A DNA stretch of 14,034 nt, from positions 15,881 to 29,914 of the forward strand of contig DDER01000010.1 in the NCBI GenBank assembly GCA_002336735.1, read 5' to 3'. The DNA comes from Candidatus Saccharibacteria bacterium UBA1949. GTDB lineage: Bacteria; Patescibacteriota; Saccharimonadia; Saccharimonadales; Saccharimonadaceae. Positions 6,346-12,158 of the stretch are shown piece after piece. The notes beneath the pieces are model-generated. The model was not told the DNA's origin. It searched no databases and was given only the letters and a program-made list of their open reading frames with translations. Position 1 is the stretch's first letter. Each line of letters starts with the position of its first letter. A program made the position numbers and the translations under genes.

Positions 6346-7127
6346 CAGCAGCTTTCGGAGGGCTGGTAGCTGTTGTACTATTCGCGACATTAGTTTTTGT
6401 TGTGGCGCAAATAACACATCGTCGGCATGATGTTATCGATGCTATGTGGGGTTTGTTTTTTATTGTCAACGTGCTGATTGTGGCTATGCAGGCGCCAAAA
6501 ATGACGCCAGTGGCAGCGGTTGTGGTAGGTATGGTGGTCGTGTGGGGTCTACGGCTGTGGCTGCATATTTTTGGGCGCTGGAAGAGGGCAAGCGTTGAAG
6601 ACCCGCGATATCAGCAACTACGCAAAAATTGGCCGCAGCGCTACATGCCTCTACAGGTATATACCAGAATATATTTGGTACAGGCGCTACTCGTAGCTAT
6701 CATATCACTGCCAGTAACGCTACTAGTGCGGCAGTCGCCCGGGGCGAATGGTGTGGTGATAATTGGTATGGCGATATGGCTAGCCGGGTTTGTGGTAGAG
6801 GTAGTTGCTGATTGGCAGTTGCGACAATTCGCGGCAGACCCCGCACATAGAGGCATGACGATGCAGTCGGGGCTGTGGCGGTATTCGAGACATCCAAATT
6901 ATTTTGGCGAAATAACCATGTGGTGGGGGTTGGCGATCGCTGCGCTGACCGTTCGGTGGGGCTGGATAGGGATATTGGGGGCAGCAACGATCAGTTACCT
7001 GATAGTATTTGTTTCGGGTATACCGCCCGCCGAGCGTGGTAGTCGTCGTAGAAAAGGCTGGGATGAGTATCGACAGCGAACAAGTGTTTTGATGCTATGG
7101 CCACCGAGAGCGCGACCTAGCTCGTAA
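6333..7127 (+). CDS. DUF1295 / steroid 5-alpha-reductase-like membrane protein
   Basis: 264 aa, mostly hydrophobic, with about six membrane segments. The N-terminal family motif is HDVIDAMWGLFF (32-43); the C-terminal one is GLWRYSRHPNYFGEITMWWG (180-199), the cofactor-binding hallmark of DUF1295 and the related ICMT/steroid-reductase superfamily (RYxRHPNYxGE). Members of this superfamily act on lipids or isoprenoids inside the membrane, using NADPH or SAM. The substrate here is unknown. The protein ends with a basic stretch and MLWPPRARPSS. The start overlaps the end of the DUF2177 gene, so it is the third gene of the heliorhodopsin operon. The Fur-family gene converges on it, with 52 bp and no clear terminator between. 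Confidence 0.9.
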   Translation: MDVIAAAFGGLVAVVLFATLVFVVAQITHRRHDVIDAMWGLFFIVNVLIVAMQAPKMTPVAAVVVGMVVVWGLRLWLHIFGRWKRASVEDPRYQQLRKNWPQRYMPLQVYTRIYLVQALLVAIISLPVTLLVRQSPGANGVVIIGMAIWLAGFVVEVVADWQLRQFAADPAHRGMTMQSGLWRYSRHPNYFGEITMWWGLAIAALTVRWGWIGILGAATISYLIVFVSGIPPAERGSRRRKGWDEYRQRTSVLMLWPPRARPSS

Positions 7128-7179
7128 ACACTATCAAACGCGGGCGGATGAAAACTCTCAGATATCGAGGAGATGATCT

Positions 7180-7605
7180 TCAGCTCACGCGAGTGCAGTG
7201 CCAGCAGTTACCTTGTATTTCAAATTGGTGTACTGGTTCGCTAAAGTTGTTCTCTTTTGCAAGCTCGAAAATAAGACTCTCGAGCCTGTAGTCTTGACGC
7301 ATAGCAACAACACGTCCACAACGCAGACAACTAATATGGTGATGGTGGTTCATAAAAATATCTGATAATTCAATCTTGTATTTCCAACCAATTCGTATTT
7401 TATGAACAATCCCTCGCTTTTCAAACAAACTGATAGCCCTATAGACACTCGACCTATCAACAACATGCTCAAGTCGTCGATACAGCTCATTCATACTTTG
7501 TGGATGTTTGCCGTATAGAGCCTCGAACACTTGCCTGCGTGCATAGGTAACATGATCAGAATTTTTGCGCAATATCTCTACAAATGTGCGGTTAGCATTT
7601 TTCAT
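7180..7605 (-). CDS. Fur-family metalloregulator, probably Zur
   Basis: 141 aa, the normal size for Fur/Zur/PerR. The N-terminal winged helix contains TYARRQVFEALYGKHPQSMNELYRRL-type helices (20-45) and the recognition helix DRSSVYRAISLFEKRGIV (50-67). The sensor and dimer part has NHHHHISCLRCGRV (86-99) with the paired Cys93/Cys96, and a second pair Cys134/Cys137 near the end. Together these form the structural zinc site seen in Zur and Fur. The His-rich strand 87-90 is the usual regulatory metal site. The metal is not fixed by sequence alone, but the divergent operon encodes a COG0523 metallochaperone, typical of Zur regulons, and a symmetric operator lies between the two units. The gene probably regulates itself, because the operator covers its own -35. 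It starts 9 nt after a TACAAT box with no Shine-Dalgarno site. Confidence 0.9.
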   Translation of the reverse strand: MKNANRTFVEILRKNSDHVTYARRQVFEALYGKHPQSMNELYRRLEHVVDRSSVYRAISLFEKRGIVHKIRIGWKYKIELSDIFMNHHHHISCLRCGRVVAMRQDYRLESLIFELAKENNFSEPVHQFEIQGNCWHCTRVS

Positions 7606-7614
7606 AATCGCAAT

Positions 7615-7620
7615 ATTGTA
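7615..7620 (-). promoter_or_regulatory. -10 box of the Fur/Zur gene
   Basis: Minus-strand TACAAT, 9 nt before the ATG at 7605. With an 18-bp spacer the -35 is TTGCAA at 7639-7644, the same hexamer used by the divergent promoter. Confidence 0.65.
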
Positions 7621-7624
7621 TCAC

Positions 7625-7647
7625 AAATTGCAACAGTTTTGCAATTT
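7625..7647. promoter_or_regulatory. Palindromic Fur/Zur operator between divergent units
   Basis: AAATTGCAA (7625-7633) and TTGCAATTT (7639-7647) are perfect 9-bp arms around a 5-bp centre. This is the size and symmetry of a Fur-superfamily box. The right arm contains the -35 of both divergent promoters, so binding should repress both. Assignment to the adjacent regulator is inference from position and symmetry. Confidence 0.75.
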
Positions 7648-7667
7648 ATAGCCATCTTCTTTATACT
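7639..7667 (+). promoter_or_regulatory. Promoter of the SDR-like/COG0523 operon, leaderless
   Basis: -35 TTGCAA (7639-7644), 17-bp spacer, -10 TATACT (7662-7667), then 7 nt to the ATG at 7675. This spacing places transcription start at the ATG and rules out the upstream in-frame start at 7531, which lies inside the divergent gene. Confidence 0.8.
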
Positions 7668-7674
7668 TTGCCAA

Positions 7675-8547
7675 ATGAAGAAAGCCATAGTTGTGGTGAC
7701 GGGCGTCAAGCTGTCACGACTAAAAAAAGAATTTACACACGGTCAACACGTTACCTACCTAAAATATAACGAACAAACGTACAAAATGAACGCCGCAGCG
7801 GGCGTGGTGCGACAGCTTGCGAATGATTACGAAATAATTGCTAGCGGGTATTCGACTGCCGACGCACCAATACTCGCATCAACATGCGGGCTGCCCACGA
7901 ATCGTTTTCATGCCACTGACCTGCTTTATAAGGATGATGTTGAGGTATTTGCCGCTAATATTATGAAACTTAAAAATGAGCTAGATCTCCCCGTTCATCT
8001 TGTGCATTACGGAGGCGCTTCTGACACAAAAACTCCACTACCAAACGATAGCCTACTTGCCCACACATGGGATTTACGGGCAGAGGCACTACCTGATCTA
8101 GTGGCAAACAATTGCGTAACGCTTATCAACCTGCTTCAGGCCATGAAACGTCACGACATTTTTACTGGCCAGTCAGTCACTAAAGTAATTTTTGTTACCG
8201 CCGCTGCGGCTGTTCGCGCCAAACAAATGCTTGGCCTTGATGTTGCCCAAAAAAGTGCAGGCCATGGGCTGATTCGTACCGTAGCGCTTGACCTTACCCC
8301 TGAAAACATTTTTGTAACAGAGATCATGCCAGGTAGCACAGATACTGGTTTTTTTGACAATGACTACACACTTAAAACAGCAGTAGAAGTGACAAAAAAT
8401 CTTGGCTACCACCCAACAGCCGAAACCTATCCTCTGTTCACTGCTGAACAGATCGGTGATGCTGCAAAATACGCCCTAAACGCAAACTGTAATGTACGTG
8501 AAGTTGTCCTATTGCCTTATGGCCAATTTCCGCACTTAGGAGCCTAG
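7675..8547 (+). CDS. SDR-fold protein lacking SDR catalytic residues
   Basis: 290 aa from the ATG at 7675. An upstream extension to 7531 would run antisense through the regulator and past the promoter, and is rejected. The second half aligns by eye with short-chain dehydrogenases: a strand KVIFVTAAAA (170-179), the helix AQKSAGHGLIRTVALDL (191-207), then IFVTEIMPGSTDTGFF (212-227), matching the family's SKAALxGLTRALAxEL and xRVNxVxPGxxxT. The key residues are missing: the N-terminal TGxxxGxG dinucleotide loop is TGVKLSRLK, the catalytic Ser position reads TAAAA, and the Tyr of YxxxK is Asp189 while Lys193 remains. It is therefore unlikely to be a standard oxidoreductase. It is the first gene of the operon under the symmetric operator, and COG0523 starts 2 nt after its stop, which suggests a role in metal stress. 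Confidence 0.75.
   Translation: MKKAIVVVTGVKLSRLKKEFTHGQHVTYLKYNEQTYKMNAAAGVVRQLANDYEIIASGYSTADAPILASTCGLPTNRFHATDLLYKDDVEVFAANIMKLKNELDLPVHLVHYGGASDTKTPLPNDSLLAHTWDLRAEALPDLVANNCVTLINLLQAMKRHDIFTGQSVTKVIFVTAAAAVRAKQMLGLDVAQKSAGHGLIRTVALDLTPENIFVTEIMPGSTDTGFFDNDYTLKTAVEVTKNLGYHPTAETYPLFTAEQIGDAAKYALNANCNVREVVLLPYGQFPHLGA
8538..8542 (+). promoter_or_regulatory. Shine-Dalgarno site of the COG0523 gene
   Basis: AGGAG with a 7-nt spacer to the ATG at 8550, inside the end of the upstream gene. It is a strong site on an internal operon gene, in contrast to the leaderless first genes. Confidence 0.75.
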
Positions 8548-8549
8548 CT

Positions 8550-10157
8550 ATGTCTCAAGAGAAATTTGAGGTTATATCAATACTCGGGCCGCTAGGATCG
8601 GGCAAAACCACCACACTGAACCACTTGATAGAACATGTACCGGCCAGCGATAGTTACGCCGTAGTGGTCAATGACGTTGGAGAAAATAATATTGATGCGC
8701 AGCGAATATGGGACCACCCGTCAAATCGCAGCGAAAGAATCATCCCGCTTACTGCTGGCTGCATAGGTTGTAGCGATGTTACCCAATTTCGTGAGGCGCT
8801 AGAAAAAGTGCACGATGCGGGGGTGAATATCTTATTTATTGAGCCAACAGGGATAGCTCCCGGCACCGAAATCGCCGAAGTTGTGCGCTCCAGCGGCTTC
8901 GACTTATCGGTATTGACACTTGCAAGCACCAAAACAATCGAACGTGACCTAAAGTGGCAAGTACTACCTAGCCAGATATCAGTTGCTGATATTATTGGCC
9001 TTACTCATATCCCCGAGGATCAAGACGAAGCTGAGGTGGTTCAGATCGCACTTGAGCAGCTGCCTCCGCTGCCAAAGGATATGTCCATAGAGCTTATCAA
9101 ACCAGGTTCTACCGATTATTTTGGGGTGCTTGCTAAGCTCAGGGGAATGGAACGTCAGTTGCGTATTGGACGTAGTGTTTTACCCATGCTATGCGACTGG
9201 GCCGACCATGACCACACGTCAGGGTGCGACCATAGCCATGGCATTAGCGCAAAATCGTTTAGCATCAGGCCCAATGTGAGTATTGATGATATCGCAACTC
9301 TGCTATTGCCATACGTCCGTCATGAGAAAATGCCATTACTCCGTGCCAAAGGTACAATTGCTGGCATTCATTTTGACTTGGTTGGCAACGAATGGAATAC
9401 CCAGCCTAACCAAGGTAGTCAAGATTCGTCTATGAATGTCATTTTTGGAGGTGCAATACCGTCTTGTTTTATGGAAGTAGTTGATAAGCTAGCTGAAGAT
9501 ACTAAACCACTAGCTCTTACCGCAGATAAAAAGTCAATCGTAAAATCCGTTAGCGAACTACCTGTCGCCGACCGTATTAATATTATCCTAGAGCGCATCC
9601 AGCAATACCCAGCGCCTATTAGTTCATTGCACGGCGAGTTGATTCCTGATTGCGAGGCCGATGAAGGCTACGAAATTGCTTTCTGGGGTAACCAAGATGA
9701 CGTACCAGTACAAATCAAGCATCAAGCTATGGAAGCGTATATACAATTCCGACTATCTGGTCTGCATGAACTACTTGACCATCCAGATGCGATTACAAAT
9801 ATCGACGAAAAACGTTCATACTGGCTGCGTAGATACGGTGCGACGCTCGGCTACAACGGCTACTACCTTTCGCAGTTTATTGATACCGATGCTTTGCATA
9901 AAATACGCCAGCATAACCCCGCGCGCATCTTAATAAAAGGCTTGCTCCAAACTACGCACTTGGCCTTCGACGAAGGCCGTGCCGAAGAGAAACCAGAGTT
10001 TGTTGGCACCGTACTATCAGTAGGTATATCGACCAACGATATAGAGGCTGATGATATCTTGCGCCTAAAACAGCATATCTTGCGCCTCGCAAAAAGTAAC
10101 AGCGACTTCTATGCCCGCTGGGAGCGTACGTTTGATCTACTCCTAGAAAATCAGTAG
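8550..10157 (+). CDS. COG0523/CobW-type metallochaperone P-loop protein with C-terminal extension
   Basis: G3E-family protein of the group that delivers metal (often zinc, when under Zur). Seen in order: Walker A GPLGSGKTT (13-21), VVVNDVGENNIDAQ (38-51), the metal-loop LTAGCIGCSD (67-76), Walker B LFIEPTGIA (95-103), a His/Cys-rich linker CDWADHDHTSGCDHSHG (215-231), and a CobW_C-like part with MPLLRAKGT (261-269) and SMNVIFGG (294-301). Two canonical motifs are altered: CxCC reads CIGC (middle Cys is Gly73), and the guanine-specificity motif (N/T)KxD reads THIP at about 152-155. Typical members are 300-400 aa; this one has about 230 further residues (300-535) with no domain I recognise. It probably still binds a nucleotide and metal, but GTP preference and metal coordination may differ. 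Second gene of the operon, preceded by AGGAG. Confidence 0.85.
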   Translation: MSQEKFEVISILGPLGSGKTTTLNHLIEHVPASDSYAVVVNDVGENNIDAQRIWDHPSNRSERIIPLTAGCIGCSDVTQFREALEKVHDAGVNILFIEPTGIAPGTEIAEVVRSSGFDLSVLTLASTKTIERDLKWQVLPSQISVADIIGLTHIPEDQDEAEVVQIALEQLPPLPKDMSIELIKPGSTDYFGVLAKLRGMERQLRIGRSVLPMLCDWADHDHTSGCDHSHGISAKSFSIRPNVSIDDIATLLLPYVRHEKMPLLRAKGTIAGIHFDLVGNEWNTQPNQGSQDSSMNVIFGGAIPSCFMEVVDKLAEDTKPLALTADKKSIVKSVSELPVADRINIILERIQQYPAPISSLHGELIPDCEADEGYEIAFWGNQDDVPVQIKHQAMEAYIQFRLSGLHELLDHPDAITNIDEKRSYWLRRYGATLGYNGYYLSQFIDTDALHKIRQHNPARILIKGLLQTTHLAFDEGRAEEKPEFVGTVLSVGISTNDIEADDILRLKQHILRLAKSNSDFYARWERTFDLLLENQ

Positions 10158-10528
10158 GTCTACAAGATATTTACTTGGCTCAATTTTACAACGAAACTAG
10201 AACCTATTTTCAGCACAAAGTGTGAACCAAGCGCCGCCGCCTAGCGCAGCAAAGCTGTCTTGCGTTCCGCCCAGAAAAAACCAGCGTTTGCATTTTTGGG
10301 ATTTCCCCTGCCATGTTTCTTTTTAGTGGAAAAAGCTGCTTCTGTCGGTGCGCCTGCCAAAAACAGCAGAGGCGTCGAGGCTTCGCTCTGGCGGCAGAGC
10401 CGACAACTTTCGCTAGTCATGTCTCAAGATTTTCGTAAATTTCTTATTCGCCCATTATCCTATGTTTCCATCATGACCATTACGATCAGTGAAACTATGC
10501 TCTGACGGTTCATGAAAGACGTATTGAC
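10158..10528. other. 371-bp intergenic region with possible RNA structure
   Basis: No gene is supported. An 81-codon open frame starting at a TTG (10260-10505) has no ribosome site, promoter or recognised domain. The middle part can fold: GTCGG (10344-10348) with CCGAC (10400-10404), and inside it CTGCC (10354-10358) with GGCAG (10393-10397). No T run follows, so no standard terminator for either flanking convergent unit is visible. Confidence 0.45.
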
Positions 10529-11110
10529 TCATCGTGAAAAAACCTCTTTCAGAACTTCATAACTATCCCTTGTCTCTGCCTTTATGTCATCAAAAAGTAT
10601 CTTGTTATTAAAGTCTCTATCAATTTTCTTAAGTACCCATGCCTTCACTTCTTCGAGAGGTGTGTCATTGCCAGAAATCCATGTTGCATAGATATAAAAA
10701 TCAGTTTTCAAATGTGCGAGCGCATCGGCCGTTGCTAGGATTTTCCCTTCAAGTGATCTGGGCACTTTACCGTCATGACAGCTGTGGAGCTTAATCGCAT
10801 CATCAACAGCGACAGATACCTCACTTTTATTGAATCCGCATCGCTGCAACAGTTGGCGTGCTATATCCAAGCTCTCTGCTTCATGCTTCTCATTGAAACG
10901 ACTCATAGTAGTGTCAGCAATGTCATGAAGCAGGGCCGCAGCTCTCGCAAGCTCCTGATTCGCCCCAAAACGCTCAGCAAGTTTAGTAGCATTGTCTGCA
11001 ACAATAAACACGTGATGATCTATGAGCCAATCCACCCATTCTGCACGGTTCGCATTTTTTTGTGCGTAGAGTTCTCTGACTTCTATCTCTAACTTGCGGA
11101 TTCTACTCAC
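10529..11110 (-). CDS. HD-domain phosphohydrolase-like protein
   Basis: 193 aa, soluble and mostly helical. The metal-binding tetrad of the HD superfamily is visible: His33 in LIDHHVFIV, His62-Asp63 in AAALLHDIADTTM and Asp128 in ATADALAHL. His76 and His109 lie between them, as in many HD proteins. HD domains hydrolyse phosphomonoesters, phosphodiesters or nucleotides with divalent metals; the substrate here is unknown. There is no partner domain (RelA, GGDEF or PolyA polymerase). The start codon overlaps the stop of the upstream alpha/beta hydrolase gene by 4 nt, so it is the second gene of a translationally coupled pair. Confidence 0.85.
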   Translation of the reverse strand: MSRIRKLEIEVRELYAQKNANRAEWVDWLIDHHVFIVADNATKLAERFGANQELARAAALLHDIADTTMSRFNEKHEAESLDIARQLLQRCGFNKSEVSVAVDDAIKLHSCHDGKVPRSLEGKILATADALAHLKTDFYIYATWISGNDTPLEEVKAWVLKKIDRDFNNKILFDDIKAETRDSYEVLKEVFSR

Positions 11111-11694
11111 CGCAGTATCTCCTCAAGTAATTCTGGAAACTCATCCTTTCCTAGATCACTACCGCAAAAATGTCCATGATTATGAAATTCTTTATAATCA
11201 ACCGAGGGAATAGCTTGTCGTATGCGTGCTACTGCGTTATGAATACTTTCGGTATCATTATCTGAATTGAATATTGTGATTGAATCAACTCTGTTAGCTA
11301 ATTCGGTGTCAATCTCAAACTTGAAAAAGCCACCAATCGGTTCATCATCAGCTTCACTATTGCCTATTGGTCCAAGCCATGGCGCGACCAAAACTATTTT
11401 GCCAACTTTTACGTCTTTATGCTCGCTCAGCCACTGCACAATAAAACCAGCGCCACAACTATGCCCCACGAGAATTGTTTCTGGCGTGATCTCTTGACGT
11501 TTCAACTCATTTGACCAAATTTGGTAATCTGGCTGCCAGGCGTTGAACATTTCTGGTGCTTGAGTCGGGATGCCTTTTATCAGTAATTGTTTTTGCAGCC
11601 AAGGGAACCAATGAAAATTACTTGCAGATGGAAAGTTCGAGTCATAGTATTCATCTTTTCCTGGTTTGCCATGAATAAGAATTGCATTTTTCAT
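11107..11694 (-). CDS. RBBP9/YdeN-type alpha/beta hydrolase
   Basis: 195 aa, the usual length of the small RBBP9/YdeN serine hydrolases. It opens with the strand MKNAILIHGKPG (oxyanion loop HGKPG), has the nucleophile elbow VGHSCGAG (76-83, Ser79), a later strand SITIFNSDNDTESI with the acidic residue (Asp145 or Asp147), and the catalytic His in EFHNHGHF (His175 best placed). These small hydrolases act on esters or amides of unknown natural substrate. The gene is the first of a minus-strand pair with the HD-domain gene and starts 7 nt after a TACAAT box. Its first bases, from the -10 to codon 4, nearly match those of the Fur/Zur gene. Confidence 0.85.
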   Translation of the reverse strand: MKNAILIHGKPGKDEYYDSNFPSASNFHWFPWLQKQLLIKGIPTQAPEMFNAWQPDYQIWSNELKRQEITPETILVGHSCGAGFIVQWLSEHKDVKVGKIVLVAPWLGPIGNSEADDEPIGGFFKFEIDTELANRVDSITIFNSDNDTESIHNAVARIRQAIPSVDYKEFHNHGHFCGSDLGKDEFPELLEEILR

Positions 11695-11701
11695 AATCTA
11701 T

Positions 11702-11707
11702 ATTGTA
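11702..11707 (-). promoter_or_regulatory. -10 box of the hydrolase-HD operon, leaderless
   Basis: Minus-strand TACAAT, 7 nt before the ATG at 11694. No good -35 is seen. A perfect ACGCT-AAC-AGCGT inverted repeat (11710-11722) lies just upstream, in the promoter spacer, and could be a protein-binding site. Confidence 0.6.
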
Positions 11708-11727
11708 CCACGCTAACAGCGTAAAAA

Positions 11728-11809
11728 CCGACCAGAAAACACCTCTTTAACTCCGAAAAAATAGGCGGGGGAATTGCAAAAAGAAATAATCAAAGGTTTT
11801 TCTGGTCGG
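11728..11809. repeat. 82-bp element bounded by a 12-bp perfect inverted repeat
   Basis: CCGACCAGAAAA (11728-11739) is the exact reverse complement of 11798-11809. With a one-base bulge the pairing extends by four bases (ACCT with AGGT). The interior of about 58 nt is not strongly self-complementary. On the minus strand the right arm is followed by TTTTT, so it could end transcripts coming from the helicase side. A small MITE-like insertion or a large hairpin RNA are alternatives. Confidence 0.5.
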
Positions 11810-11873
11810 GGCGCAAGATGACAAGGATGTACTTCCGCTACAGAATCGCATAGGGAGTTCTATACAGACTACC

Positions 11874-11948
11874 AGGAGAATAAAGATGATCAATCAGCAA
11901 AATAAATCACGAGCTTACAAACTAAATCACACAATACATCACCTTTGA
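11874..11948 (+). CDS. Possible 20-aa small ORF with strong ribosome site
   Basis: AGGAG (11874-11878) is spaced 7 nt from an ATG at 11886, and the frame ends at TGA 11946-11948 after 20 codons rich in Asn, Gln and His. A TATACA box lies at 11861-11866. The peptide has no recognised family. It could be a small peptide, or the start of a decayed gene whose tail is the frame at 11988-12158. Confidence 0.25.
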   Translation, partial: RRIKMINQQNKSRAYKLNHTIHHL

Positions 11949-11987
11949 AGATCCGTCCTTATATTGCCCTATATTGCAAATTGGTAA

Positions 11988-12158
11988 AAACTAACACTTC
12001 TTAGGGATGAACCTTATATCCTTATATCCCTGGATGAGGCATTTGATATTTATATAAAATACGTGTTACGCAAAGGCGCAAAGTTCGAACAAACACAGCT
12101 GGTTAGAAATATTAGTCAAAAGTTAGCGCTTCATGAGCGAAGAATAATTGTACTCTAG
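11988..12158 (+). pseudogene. Possible gene remnant, C-terminal fragment only
   Basis: After a TAA at 11985 this frame stays open for 56 codons to a TAG whose last base abuts the helicase stop. The residues look protein-like: an amphipathic run LISLDEAFDIYIKYVLRKG followed by KFEQTQLVRNISQKLALHER. There is no ATG and no ribosome site; the only standard start is a GTG at 12063, which lies 6 nt after a TATATA and would give 31 aa. The family is not recognised. It may be a decayed gene end or simply an open frame. Confidence 0.25.

Noticed and set aside
5151..7127. Light-driven proton pump (type-1 rhodopsin) annotation for the opsin gene
   Set aside because: The helix C and helix G motifs (WVEYSLSAS, LVAKSLLAWQVF) and the helix F-G loop are those of heliorhodopsins; the DTE/DTD-type pump motif is absent.
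7531..7674. N-terminal extension of the SDR-like gene
   Set aside because: It would overlap the regulator gene antisense and start upstream of the promoter and operator; the ATG at 7675 sits 7 nt after a good -10.
1337..10402. 12-base inverted match CGGCTCTGCCGC at 1337-1348 and its reverse complement at 10391-10402
   Set aside because: Several 12-mer matches are expected by chance in 14 kb, and the flanks do not extend the similarity.
10260..10505. 81-codon TTG-start frame downstream of the COG0523 gene
   Set aside because: No ribosome site, -10 box or recognisable domain. It overlaps a stretch with RNA-like pairing.
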